DNA of 64,000 nt from Trebouxia sp. TZW2008 (lineage: Eukaryota > Chlorophyta > Trebouxiophyceae > Trebouxiales > Trebouxiaceae): contig BDIU01000013.1 in assembly GCA_002118135.1 (NCBI GenBank), forward strand, positions 62,001 through 126,000. The letters run 5' to 3'. Within the stretch, counting starts at the first letter, position 1. Each line of letters starts with the position of its first letter. Made by a program: the position numbers and the translations under genes. Shown here one piece after another: positions 51,312-62,990 of this stretch. Under the pieces are notes generated by a model. That model saw only the letters and a list, made by a program, of their open reading frames with translations. It did no database searches and was not told where the DNA came from.

Positions 51312-54300
51312 ATGGTGGAGCTGCTCGGGATGCAGCGCGTCAACGAGCGTGGCTATGCACCTTTCGAAGATGCCTCAGTACATGCTGAGGAGGAGGCTGC
51401 GTTACCTATCAGCATTCCCGCACAGGAGTTACGGCACTTGACAGCAAACGGCAGCCCAGAGACAACATCGTCGCTGATTGCAGAGGCAAAGTCCTCAGTC
51501 CTCAGCACAGTCACACACTTTGTCTGGCAAGGAGGTTCTCCTGGAGATGCCTGGTTGCATATGACAGCGGCACAGGTGAGCATAAGTTGCATGCATTGCA
51601 TGGCAGATGCTTTCAGCTGTCGTGCTGCAACTGATGCTTCTGCCTTCAGCTTCTAGTCAACCTCTGCTACATGTGCTGATGATATGGAGTTTGCAACATC
51701 AGTGTCTGCATGCACAGCTTTCATGCGAGGCGATGTAAGCCGCTTAGCTGCCACTTGCAGACCACATAGGCATTTGCGCAACTAAAAGTCACCTCAAGAA
51801 CCATTTTTGACACGGCACATGGTTTGCTGTTCTGCTTGCATCCTATACATTTCTCAACCGTATGACAACAGCTGGTTAGCTGTAATCAGGTTGGACAAGT
51901 GATCCTGACCCTGCCATATACCATGGCTCAGACAGGAATGCTATTTGGCATTCTGCTTCAGCTGGGTTATGCAATCATGGCAACTTGGACAGCGTATCTG
52001 ATGAACACCCTGTACATGGAGTATGTCAACAGGCAGGAGAGATCCAAGGCGCTGTCCACTCAGCCAGTGCACCCTTCTGACAAGTAAGTGATGCCAAACC
52101 TGTGAAGCAGCTTCTCCGCTTTGTTGGGCATGTTGCTGGCTATCAGGTGGACAGCCTGTATGTGGAGTATGCGAACTGACAGTAGTGGTCCAAGGCGCTG
52201 TCAACTCAGCCAGTACACCCTCAAGACAAGTATTGCTCGTCGACACTCCACATGTCATCTGGACTATTCATTGCAAACGCATGCTGGGCAAGCTCAGCAG
52301 GCCCAGCTAGGTACATGCTGGAGCAATCCACTGTCTCCAACCAGTTCAGTCCTGTGCTTGTCCTCCACATGTAACATGCCAGTAAAGCTTTTTCAAGGGT
52401 GGGATTGTGCGTGTTGCAAGCGCAGCATGCGTTGAGTCACAGCGCGCACTTCTGCCCGTTGTATCATCCATTGCATTTGCAAATGACCTCAAGGTCTTGC
52501 CAACTTACCATCTTCAGTCCAATGTTCAGGTCAGCCCTGGACGGCCCGTGACATAGTTCTGCATCAACCCAACCAGAAGCTTGGTTCTAGTTGCTGATTA
52601 GATTAATTTCCATGTGCTGCTGCTATGCTGGCAGCATTATTTGTACAAAGCCAGTACTGTTGAGTGAGTTGTCATCTTCACGCCTCAAGCTGCGTGTAGG
52701 GACCACATCATTCAATACCACGAGGTTATTGGTGGCTTGGTGGGTCCTTGGGGTGAGACTGCAGCCCTCTTCTTCAACGTGGTTTCCCTGCTGGGCTTGG
52801 CTGTGGTCCAGATCATTGCCTGTGCCAGTGACGCCTACTATCTGTATGACGCCCTCAATAAGAGGTGACATTGAGTGATCTTATCATTGTTTGTTTGTTT
52901 GATTTTTTGTTTTGCCAAAAGCAAGCTAAGCAAGCTCTGTTCAGTAGATCAACGTGAAGACATGCGTGTATTGGACAGCGTTGAAATGCACCAAGCTGCA
53001 TAGATATTGCATATGTAAAGGGCCTGTGCCAGTTTCATCACAAGCTGTTAGTGTCTCATACAAAACCTCACTGTATTGGCCTAGCTGTTCTCACGAGTGC
53101 CTGCAGTCAAGCAGTAGAAGTAGCCAAAATTGTCATTCAGAGACTGGCAGCAGAAGACGCTGAGCACACTGATTGCAGCTGTCCCTATCAGCTCAAGCAT
53201 TGCAGCATTCCACAAAATTGATTAGCTCGTGCATTTGAGGAAGCACCACTTCACACCTAAGAGCTCAGCCGCCTAACATTGGCAAGAATGCTTTGCAATA
53301 TGTTGCTGCATGTTCAATGGAGGACATCGGCCATTGTGTGGGGCAGAGTGTCTCTGTTCACAGTGCTGCTACCTTCCTTCCAAAAATAACGTGCATTCTC
53401 TTTCCTTGGGCTGATAGCCACCACCTTTACAGCCTGGTACATGATGGGCACAGCAGTGCATGACAAGCAATATGGTTTAATAGGCATTGCAGGACAGGGA
53501 AAAGTGTGTGCGGAGTAGTGTCTCTGCACAGGGGCTGCAGCCTTCTAGAACTACGATGCAAGCAGCACAAACCACCAGACAGTCTGGCAGCAGATGCCAC
53601 CAACTGCATTGCACAGTGGTGCATTTCAAATGTCTGAGGTGTGATCTCACATGCCATGCAGGACTTGGGCGATTGTGTGGGGCATAGTATCTCTGTTCAC
53701 AGTGCTGCTACCCTCCTTCCAAAACTACCGTGCATTCTCTTTCCTTGGGCTGATAGCCACCACCTTTACAGCCTGGTACATGATGGGCACAGCAGTGCAT
53801 GAGGGACAGGCGCCTGGGGTCAGGCATTCTGGCCCCCTTGACCCCCAGCAGTTCTTCACGGGTGCTACCAACATACTATTCACCTTTGGGGGCCATGCAA
53901 TGTCTGTGTAAGCCCTCTGCCCTATGCTTTACTGCTGCGTTTGACTGCTGCCTGTGACTGTCGGGCTCCATACACCCTGGCGCAAGCCCTCGGTTTTGGA
54001 CTTTCTGCTGTGTGTGACTGCTGTGCGTAATTGCTGTACATAGTTGCTGTCTGTGACAGATACAGCATGCAGGAAATGACTCACCTGGCTGCGCTTGGAG
54101 TCTTGTGCACATCCGGACTTGACAGCATAGTGCATGCGTATGGGTTTGCTTTAGACCTATTGCGTTCTGTCTCTTTGCCGCAAGTCTGCATTGCCCAGCT
54201 GCTTGGCATGAGCTGTTGCCATGAGCTTGAAGGAAATGCACACCTCTTGTTTCACAGGCATGTACCATAGCTGCGCATTGCTGCTGCACCGCACGTGCTG

Positions 54301-55051
54301 AAGTGATTGGGCCTGGACAGCATTGCTTTGTGACTTGTTGCTTGAATCTGAGCAGTGATGAATACGCAACCAGGTGATTGATTGATGTTGCTGTGCGTGC
54401 AGGGAGGTCATGCACGCCATGAGTAAACCAGGAAAGTTCAGTGTAGTGTACCTGTTGAGCTCAATGTACGTTTTTACACTCACCCTGCCAAATACTATAT
54501 CTGTCTATTGGGCGCATGGAGATACCCTATTGACACACACAAATGCTCTCAGTGTTCTGCCAGCTTCACCATTAAGAAGTACAGCAGTGATTTTGATGAT
54601 CGCTCATCAGTGCGTTGCTTTTGGGCTGTTCATCACTCCCTTATATTTTGTCTGGGAGAAGTTGATTGGCACTCACCATGCCAAGTACAGAACGAAGGTG
54701 TTGTCACGTGTGCCAGTTGTCCTGCTTGTGTGGTTGCTTGCTACTGCTTTTCCTTTTTTTGGCCCAGTCAATTCCCTGCTGGGCGCTTTCACCACGACTT
54801 TCTCTACATATCTGGTCCCCTGTGTCGCCTTTAATTCGACTTACTTTAGCAAAAGTGCGCAAGATAGTGCTGTCAGGGGCCCGCCTAGATGGGTCCCTGC
54901 CTGGTCTGCGGTTTTTGCTGTTAATGTTTTTGTGTTTGTTTGGGCAGCTGTGCTTGGGGTAGGCTTTGGGGGCTGGGCTAGTGTCAAGGAAGTCGTACGT
55001 CAAGTTGACACCTTTGGACTGTTTGATCCATGCTATCAATGTTATTCATGA
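51312..55051 (+). CDS. AUX1/LAX-type auxin influx carrier, about 505 aa
   Basis: Exons 51312-51575, 51890-52083, 52700-52864, 53662-53907 and 54403-55051 (stop TGA) join with matching phases. The product follows plant AUX1/LAX from end to end: FVWQGGSPGDAWLH, VILTLPYTMAQTGMLFGILL, TWTAYLMNTLYMEY, IIACASDAYYLYDALNKR, TWAIVWGIVSLFTVLLPSFQ, FTGATNILFTFGGHAMSVEV, MHAMSKPGKF, LPNTISVYWAHGD, TPLYFVWEKLIG, FPFFGPVNSLLGAF and GFGGWASVKEVVRQVDTFGL. AUX1/LAX proteins are proton symporters of the amino acid/auxin permease family in the plasma membrane that import indole-3-acetic acid. Length is close to plant AUX1 (about 485 aa). The N-terminus before FVWQGG is longer and unlike plants. Introns hold decayed copies of exons 2 and 4. 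Whether the alga uses it for auxin or another substrate is not shown. Confidence 0.93.
52150..52229 (+). repeat. Decayed downstream copy of AUX1-like exon 2 end
   Basis: CCTGTATGTGGAGTATGCGA then TGA, AAGGCGCTGTCAACTCAGCC, ending AAGACAA/GTATTG, repeats the end of exon 51890-52083. In-frame TGA present; donor GT kept. Confidence 0.9.
53321..53558 (+). repeat. Decayed upstream copies of AUX1-like exon 4
   Basis: About 145 bp (53321-53465) is nearly identical to the first part of exon 53662-53907 but reads CAAAAATAACG where the true exon has CAAAACTACCG, giving TAA in frame. A second, shorter and more decayed fragment lies at about 53508-53558. Confidence 0.92.
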
Positions 55052-55294
55052 TGAGTAAAGCAGTGAGTGTCACGTGCACTGGTGATGAGGCAAAATGGTC
55101 TCGGAGCACCTTCTTTGTGTTTGTGACCTTTGGCGCCAGATCAGAGCGTGGCCATCCGCGTGGGCATTGTTCGTTCGGCTTGCCAACGTGCGCTTTGGTG
55201 CAGAAGATCCATGTGGACGACCGTAGATTGGTGGTCGCCCGGCTTCTAGAACGCTCATTGATCACAGCAAGACAAGATTGACTCGACGCCTAAC

Positions 55295-55609
55295 TTGAGG
55301 CGTATTAGCACACTCGCTAGGCCGCGTCGTCCGTGGCGAAGCTGGGCCCCGCCTATTTTTGGCAATGTCTTCTGCCCTGAAGATCTCGAAGAACATTTCT
55401 ATCACCTGTATCACCCTTCACAACAGCTGCAGCGAAGCGAGCATGCAAAGCCACTACGAGAGCAAGGAGAACCAGTTGAAAGCCCTTACTGCGGTGACCC
55501 CAAGTTGGTCTTGAATCCTGATGAAAGCGAGGTTGCCATCGCCCGTCAGTTGAAGCCTGATTTTGGACGCCCAACCAGCGCGTTACAGAATTTTGCTGCA
55601 GTCCAAGAG
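55295..55609 (+). CDS. Candidate first or internal exon, unrecognised protein
   Basis: A 105-codon open stretch in a CpG-rich patch ends CAAGAG/GTAGGC. It is protein-like and charged (FCPEDLEEHFYHLYHPSQQL, then PDESEVAIARQLKPDFGR). There is no in-frame ATG, so it needs an upstream exon; alternatively an ATG at 55365 in another frame opens a shorter reading. No family recognised, and no following exon could be fixed. Confidence 0.35.
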
Positions 55610-56856
55610 GTAGGCATGGCAACAATAGTATCCATGACAGGCCATACAAGAGGTCTGCTACTTTATTCTTGTCTTCATCACCCACGCATTACATGGTTGT
55701 GAGCACGTTGCATCTAAAGCCATGTTGTTGTCTAGTGCACTCAAAGCACCCCGTTGGGTAAGCCTTGCGCAGACAAATAGAACGCTGAGGCGTTGCTCAG
55801 TCGTAATCTGTCCACTCAAATGTTGCAAACATGGCAGTTAGCTTATGATGCAGCTGCTTTACAGGTGTCTGGTGGATCAGCGCATGCATCTCAGACTGTG
55901 CCAGCAACAGCTATGTATGTAGCACATATGACCCTTGACTCTGGATGACCAAATTTGCGGCAGAGTCATGTCGTCTCAACTTATGACAAACGTTTGATGC
56001 CAGCAGCCCTGCTACTTTACTTCTGGGATGTTTGAGGCGCAAGCAATAATGACGCAGCCATAGTGAAAAGTCACAAGCGATGACAATACAGCAATAAGGC
56101 CAGCTGTATCTGTTCTGAATGTATAGTTCTAGTCAAATTTGCTGGTACTGTAGCCCATATATAACTTTCATATCGTTTGCACTACTGATGACTGGCTGAC
56201 GACACACCTCAAGAGGGCGTGTCAACACTCTGATTCTGCTGATTGTATGTTTTATGTCTGCTCAGCAAGTCAATGATTTCCGACAGGAGCATAGTGTACA
56301 AGTTACTTTGTCAGAAACTTGCAATTCATGTTGTATAGGACACTGCTGCGTGGCTGCAACAGCAATAGCATGGCTTGCTAGTTTTGCAAACTTTAGTTGG
56401 AACTCAGGTCTAGACGATATGATTTTGCTGTTAATTGCGCGCTCAGCAGCATTTACCAGTTTACAGACACATCCTTACCGCTGTCTAGCGACATGGGTTG
56501 CAACGTTAAGTGTTTAGGAGCTTACAGTCTCACATACTTCCCAATGGCTTAGTCATGAATCTAAACGCACATTTGCACTTGTAGTTTGATTGCCTGCTTT
56601 TCTACAGCTCAGTAATCCACGTCTACTGTGTTGCACCTGAAATGCTGTGTTATGATGCAAAGCCAGCATAGAGGCATGTGACTGGTCACTTGACAGACTC
56701 AACAGCCAGTCATGAAACCTTGCTTAGACCTTGAGCTCTCGTAAGCTGCATCAAATGCACTGTCCCGCTGTAGACAGAAGGTATGCCAAGACACCGTCAA
56801 AATCATTGCAATTGAACGCTACATGTTTGGGCAACGCATCATCTGCCTCTCAGTCT
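55610..56856. other. Region without a supported gene
   Basis: AT-richer, CpG-poor. One ATG-started ORF (56254-56517, 87 codons) has a hydrophobic stretch but nothing recognisable. Probably introns or UTR of the neighbouring models. Confidence 0.35.
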
Positions 56857-58193
56857 TCATTCATCTGCCTTGGGTCGACGCCAAAGCCACAGTGCAATGG
56901 TACCAAGGCCTGCTGCTGCAAACATCAACCAAGGCAAAGGTTCTGTTGCGGCACCAGCTGACAGCACTCGCTCCTCACCTATCTCAGCTCCAATGCTGTC
57001 TTCTGTACACATTCCCACCAATGCTGACCTGTTCTGCACCATGCGCAAGCCTTGCATGGCAACTGAATTATCAAAATAGGGGTGGCTGGCAGCCCTCCTG
57101 CGTACTGCTGGAGTGGCGATGTTGCCCTTGCCACTTGAGACAGGCTGCATATCAGTCTGATTGATTGCAGCAACATTTGAAGCTGTGCGCTGGCTATCAA
57201 TTGCTGCACGGCTGAGCTGTGGGTCTTGTGGAGCAACTGATGCTGCTCTTGGATGTGCGCGTGTTTGCCCAGATGCAGTGTCAGCAGCTGCTGGGGAAGC
57301 TGCATCTGGCCGCACTGTACCTTTCTCAGAAGCATTGTCAGCAGCTGTTGGGGATAGTACATTTGGCTGCATATCGCCTTGCTCAGAAGCAGTGCCAGCA
57401 GCTGTTGGGGCAGCTGCACCTTGACCGATGACAGTCTCAAAGCTGTTTGCAGAGGTGTCTTGAGCGCATGGTTTCAGTTGCGGAGACAGGCTGTTGCTAG
57501 GCTGTTTCCCAGTTTCTGATAAGTGTGGGAGATCAGCTTTGTTGTCTTGCTCAGGACTATGTTTTCCAGAAGAAATGTCAGTAGCTGTTGCAAAACTGCC
57601 TGCTTCTGAATGTGCGTCACTGACAAGCTGGCTTTCAACTTGCTCAGATTCAGCTGCCTGCAGGTGAAAGCAGACGCCGAGACTTCAGTACTCTGAATGC
57701 AACCCGATGTTGGCAATAAGCTTGACACAAGAGCACAAATGCAACAGTTCGAATAGAACTGGTGACCTAATTGATCAGAAACCTTGTAGTGAAGGTGACA
57801 CGAGGGGTTGCTAGGTAGGGATTCAAAAGCTTGCAGACCAGGTGATGCATCACTTACCTTGGCACTGTCTACAATCACTGCATCGAAAAGATCACCAACC
57901 TCATCAAGGTCTGTAATTGCAAAGCTTTTGAGGGCTGCCTGTGCAGCTGATCCAGATGGCTGCATTTGGTCCGTCTTGTCGTCATTGTTCTGCGGTACAC
58001 AGAACGCTCACTCGGGACGAGTCACTTGTTGCTAAAGTCAGCAGCAAGCTACACGCGGCGCCGGTCGACACCACCGGCCGGCAGGAGTACGTGCACTTAC
58101 AAGCTGCGCTTTGTGTGTTTGTGCAGAGCGTGCACGGTCGTCATCAGCAACACCTTTGGTCGAGGCATTGTTGCGAACATCAGATTTTGACAT
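56857..58193 (-). CDS. Tail-anchored, disordered protein, about 341 aa
   Basis: Three minus-strand exons, all phase 0: 58193-58101 (ATG at 58193), 57989-57858 and 57657-56857. The N-terminus is polar (STKGVADDDRARSAQTHKAQ). Exon 2 carries a helix-like acidic motif (SFAITDLDEVGDLFDAVIVD). The long third exon is Ala/Ser/Glu-rich with loosely repeated AAPTAAGTASEQGDMQP-like units. The C-terminus is a single hydrophobic segment followed by basic residues (PLPWLMFAAAGLGTIALWLW, then RRPK), typical of a tail anchor. No family recognised. Repeats of GCAGCTGTTGGGG-type sequence within exon 3 are in-frame coding repeats. Divergent from the gene at 58529 with a CpG-rich start region. Confidence 0.6.
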
Positions 58194-58528
58194 GTCTGCA
58201 AACTGTTTACGCTCCCTACCGACGTAACGGTTGCCGACTCAAGCTGTCGACCTCGACTGCTTAGGATCAAAGGAGGGAACTTCGCTGAAGCCTATTTGGT
58301 TGAGCTTGCTGCACGGCCCTTGGTAAGTTGTGGATCAGCGGCTTGTGCTTGAGCAACGCGTTGCCGCAGTTTGCCTCGGGCACTCACCATAAACCTGCAC
58401 GAGACAAAGCCCACCTCGACTGCCCGCACCTGGCACTTGCACGCCAAACGTGCACACGGAGTCATCATCTCTCCACCGACACTGCCTGCGTTCCGCTTCA
58501 GCAAGCTCCACAGATCGATGTTGCAGAT
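58194..58528. promoter_or_regulatory. CpG-rich divergent start region
   Basis: CpG is dense from about 58010 to 58530, between the minus-strand ATG at 58193 and a plus-strand ATG at 58529. Inferred bidirectional promoter. Confidence 0.4.
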
Positions 58529-59568
58529 ATGACGTACAATTCGGCCCGTCACTTGTCGCTCATTATCAATACCTGTGCTGCACCAAGATCCACTGTCACG
58601 AGTCGCAACGTTGATAGTGCAGACGAGCTTTCACGACTTCCAGGTATGCCTGCACTACATGATTCTGAGAGTAAGGTCAATGCTGCTGCCCTGAGCCAGC
58701 GTCCTGCACGAAATGCAGAAGCAAGAGAACCCCCAGCAAAAGTGCTTGAGAACCTGGCAATACCTTGTGGTTGCCTAACAGCTGACAGGTCGCAATTGTG
58801 TTGACATCGAGCTGACCTATACACTGTTGCAAGCTGCAAAATGTCACAGTCAGGATGCTGCAGGCTGCCAAAGTTACCTATATTAGTGAACTAACAGCAC
58901 TGCTGACAGGTCGCAATTGTGTTGACTTCAACTTGACCTATACACTGTTGCAAGCTGCAAAATGCCACAGTCAAGCACCCTGCAGGCTGCTACAGATACA
59001 CAAAAACAGCAGATTTCGCAAGATATCTCACTTGCATCCACAGGCAATATGCAAGTCCATCAGTGCTGTTGAATGCAATGTCTGCTGCCATAGCAACCGC
59101 TGCATCTGCGTTTGATGCGTAAACGTATAGTCCACAGTGCAGCTGTTGCGTTGCCACAATGACATCTGATACTCATTACTCGCTTTCAACAGACAGCTTT
59201 TGTCCTTTGCAGAGCACTTTGTTTGGTCACGCATGGCAGAGCTGTATCAAGTGCCAAAGCGCAATCAGGCTTTGCAAGCTGCCTGAAGCATTTTACAACA
59301 GCTTGTGACTTGTGCAGTGATTGCATTTCTGCAAGAATGTCTCTCCTGTTTGCAGGCTGAGAGCCCAAACCAGCGCACAAACCAGCCTGAAGGCAAAACC
59401 CAGCTCAAAACAACTAGCTTAGTCTCACCTGTTGAGTCTTTGCCCAAAACAGCTAGCGCAGCACCAATGTCGCATGCACTACAGCCAGTGCAACAACCCA
59501 CAACAGCCAGTCAAGATGCCATTCCTGCTGCAGATGTTCACAACAGCTCTATGCAAGGTGCAGTGTAA
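58529..59568 (+). CDS. Tentative gene, unrecognised
   Basis: An ATG at 58529 opens a Ser/Arg/Ala-rich frame (SARHLSLIINTCAAPRSTVT, then DESADEL-like acidic residues) to about 58804. A second protein-like open stretch (59357-59568, after TTGCAG, stop TAA) reads Thr/Gln/Pro-rich (NQRTNQPEGKTQLKTTSLVS). I could not find a junction with matching phase, so at least one exon between them is missing or they belong to different genes. A 117-bp tandem duplication lies between them. Confidence 0.3.
58786..58990. repeat. 117-bp tandem duplication
   Basis: GCTGACAGGTCGCAATTGTG and CCTATACACTGTTGCAAGCT recur at a period of about 117 bp (58786 and 58903). Confidence 0.85.
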
Positions 59569-60723
59569 CAAACCTGAAGTGAAAAGGTTTGATCCCATTG
59601 TGGCAGGGTGAGCGTGATGTCATTTTTGGGCCATAGATCGTACTGAATGCCAAGTAACGACCACTACTTTGCATGCAGCTTTGCCAAAACATGGCAACAA
59701 AGCTTGACATGGTACAGCCACATGCAGCTTGGGCCAGTCAGGCTGGCCAATAAGGCGCTAATAGACACGACAAGCAGCAGACAGCACTGCAGCTGATGCG
59801 AGAGCGCGACCTGCTGAAGCAAGATTGGGTGGCAAAACAGAGCTCGTATTGCCTGGCTGAAGCATGTGGCTTCAGAGCACGATCAGCAAACAGTGCAGCC
59901 CAGAATCAGCACCACATGTCAGATCAGCAGAAGGCATCACTGGAGCTGAGCAGTGTGAACAGTCAAGGTTGACAGCCAGTGCAGCAGCAGCAAATCCTCA
60001 ATCCCCTCAGTGTTGGCATCCGCACCCTGCACTCAGGCTGCCAAGACACATGATCAAGGTCAAGAAGATTCTGTGACACGCTAAATGACATGACAGTGTG
60101 AGCTGAGGCGCGCGAGTTCTGGCTCGTAAGTGCAACAGCATATTTTTGCCAAATGTGTGCAGCTTTGCAGCAGCTTTGTTGCGCTGAATCTTGCAGACTC
60201 AAGGCACAGCTGGCAATCAGCCAGAGGATGCACAAGTCTTCAATATGTTGACATGAAGGGCAAAACGTTTTGAGGAAGATTCACCATGTCCCCCATACTC
60301 AGCCAATCCAGGTGTGCGTAACTTTGTGAGATCTATGTAAGGCTATGCTGCAATGCATGCATTTTGCAGGTCACGGTGCACGAGGCCAGCACAAATTGAA
60401 TTGAATTGGATTGGAAACTAGCAATGTAGAGCGTACACTGCGCTGTCAGCGACAATCCCGCAAGCGAACTGATGTGCTATGCCATAGCAATTGCCATAGG
60501 CATGTTGCCAGATTCTCAGCCGAATGCAAGCTTTGTGACTCGCTTAGCTGGGTGCCTTAGCTGTTTGAGTTTTGCCTCGATTAGTCACTCAACTTCGACG
60601 CTGGCTGCAGTATTGACATGAACCAGGAAGGCGAGTCGCTGACATGACTCCCTGTCATATCAGGCGCAGCGCATTTAAAATTGGCCAGCTCGCCCTCCTT
60701 TGTGCTCATCAAGATACAACATC
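59569..60723. other. Region without a supported gene
   Basis: Short open stretches only, for example a coil-like reading near 59790 (LMRERDLLKQDWVAKQSS). CpG rises from about 60560, marking the start of the next gene. Confidence 0.35.
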
Positions 60724-61654
60724 ATGCTTCGCAAGCTCAGTACGCTGGAGATATCTAACCTTCCGCAAGGCCGGCGTCAGCTGCAGCGTTTTCATGGGGC
60801 CATCGCTGACGCGCGGTACGCGAGTTTGACGCTTTAGACAAGACCTGCAACTCCTTCTGCTCATGGACGGCTTTTCTAAAATGTGTGCTTGTGTTGCAGA
60901 CCAGCCGAAGCGGCAGCAGTCGCCGATGGATCGCTGCAGAAACTGCCCGACTCGGTGCTGCAGAGCGGCAGCGGGTCACCGTTCGCCTGTGCAGCACAGA
61001 TTAGCCTGGTAAGTAGCCACTGTCTCATCAATGTTGACACTAAAGCTCTGCATTGCGTTGCATTCTGACGCTACGGTTGCCCTCGGAATGCAGCCAGTTG
61101 TGTTTTCACACTGCCTTTCAATGCCTTACAACTTTCTTGCTGTGCAGGCAGCGAGAGTTCCGCCCCTTCTGACACCCGACGTTACACAGTCCTGCGTTCC
61201 GCTTCATGTTGCTAGCGAGCAGGTACATTATGCTGCTCATCTTGCCTTAAGCTGTCATTGCTTAGCGAATCTTGCAGATCTTTCTTTCCACAGCACATGT
61301 TGCTCACATTTTGCCAATGTCATGCAGGCAAGCCTCCGTAGCAGCGTCCAGGATCAGCGGCCCTTTCCATACACAGAAGATCAGCTGAAAAGACCACTTG
61401 AAGATCTACTGCACAACAGGATGCATGGAGCACACAGCACAAGTGCCATCACATCCAAATGGCTCAGTCCAATCGTCACACAAGACCCAGAGTGTGGGAT
61501 AGCACTTGCACAGAAGCCTGTACCACCAAGCGCAGCTGGGGCTTTAGCGGTGGCCACTGCCATAAATCAGGTTGCAGTTGAAGGTTCCAAGTCAAAGCTG
61601 TGGTCCTTGTCATTGGCGACCCTAGCCATCTTTTGCGCTGTCTTTGTCTCTTGA
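60724..61654 (+). CDS. Small tail-anchored protein, about 200 aa
   Basis: Four exons join: 60724-60815 (ATG at 60724, ends phase 2), 60900-61008, 61148-61222 and 61328-61654 (stop TGA). The N-terminus is amphipathic and basic (STLEISNLPQGRRQLQRFHG). The middle is Ala/Ser-rich. The last exon has a polar stretch (DQRPFPYTEDQLKRPLEDLL) and ends in one hydrophobic segment (LWSLSLATLAIFCAVFVS) at the very C-terminus, again a tail-anchor layout. No family recognised. The first two exons are CpG-rich, as expected for a gene start. Phases agree throughout, which supports the model. Confidence 0.6.
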
Positions 61655-62990
61655 CAATGCTGCAAGTACATGCTGTCAGCTGCCAGCCATTGACAGGAGA
61701 TGCCAGTTGGCTCCGCTCAGTGACTGTCTGTCAGCATGTAAGATCACCTTGAAAGTGGCACACTGATTGCAACTGACAGCCTATGCATGCTCTTATGATG
61801 TTGCAATTTCGAGCTGAACCTGTCAGTCGTGCTCAAGTCCTTCCAACACTTAGCTTTGATAGAAGACACCCGTCAACTGATGCAGTCTGCATGAGCTCCT
61901 GACAGCGCTGCTAGCATGAGTGCAAAATAACGCTTACTGATCATGCCAGCAACATCCTATTCCTGTAAGCATTGGCTGGACTCAACATTACAAAAGGTGC
62001 ATTGCTGGGTCTTGCTGACAAATTACCGCCTCAACTGCTTATTGCAAAAGAGCGATGCTTCTGTGCAACTCAGGCTCGCAGCGTCACAATATTTACAAGG
62101 TGATCAAATTCACTACTTTAGCCGACTTAACAGCTACCAACTGTATGCTCTGATGTGGCATTGCAGCTGAGACACCTCTGCACACGTGTGTGCAATGTGC
62201 TGCCAGTACAATGACAGGGAGTCAGATATCGAATTGGTCCATGGTGCTCTGCTGCATGACAGCTACAATGCGGCAATGGTCCGTATGGACCGTTGTGTGC
62301 ATGCATGCACATGCTGGACAGCACAGTGTATGTTGAACAAGTTTTGCTGACAAACATCCTTGCCAGTGATCTGGCAGCCTAAGTGGACAGTGTGCAGCAT
62401 GGGCTGGTAGATGAGCACATCAGCAAACAGCCTGGTAGCATCTGAATGTTCAGCAGCCAGGCCTAGGGTCGACGCCCTCAGGCTGACTTATGTCAGAGCT
62501 GTATCCGCAGTGACTTTTGAAGCTAAGCCTGCTTCTGACTGTCAAAGTCAAAGGGTCACATGCCAGCAGCAAGTGACTCGCTGCTTGTCAGTGGCAAACA
62601 AGCATGGCAGTAAGGGAATCCCGAGCGATGCACGTCAGCCTGCCGCTTGCCTGCAACGTGCCTCCAGGTGGTTTCGGAGCTGCGCCTTAGCCACGTGGAA
62701 AGGCCACGTAACAAGGTACAGGCAGAGCGGGCAAAATTTCAAATTCGGCAAATTTGTTTTGGTTTCGTAGCCAAACAGCCAAAATGTCATCAAATTTGAG
62801 CCGATTTTGGAGCTTAGTCATGTCAGCTGCCCGTGCCACTTAGGATTGATCACATGCCCAGCTCCTTGCCACTTGTCTTCACTTGTTCTCGAGTTACGAC
62901 CGACTTGCGACGTTCCTATCGATCAGATCACTCGTACACAGGTCGCAAACATCTGTGCAATTGATGTCGATAGACCTGGAGCGAGACGCG
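61655..62990. other. Intergenic region
   Basis: It includes the 3' UTR of the tail-anchored gene and a CpG-rich start region (about 62870-62990). An ATG-started ORF at 62411-62770 (119 codons, Cys/Arg/Ser-rich) has no recognisable feature and is probably not a gene. No RNA gene seen. Confidence 0.4.

Noticed and set aside
56254..56517. 87-codon ATG-started ORF with a hydrophobic stretch
   Set aside because: CpG-poor region, no splice context, no family resemblance; within chance expectation.
62411..62770. 119-codon ATG-started ORF
   Set aside because: Cys/Arg/Ser composition typical of chance frames here, with no domain and no supported neighbours.
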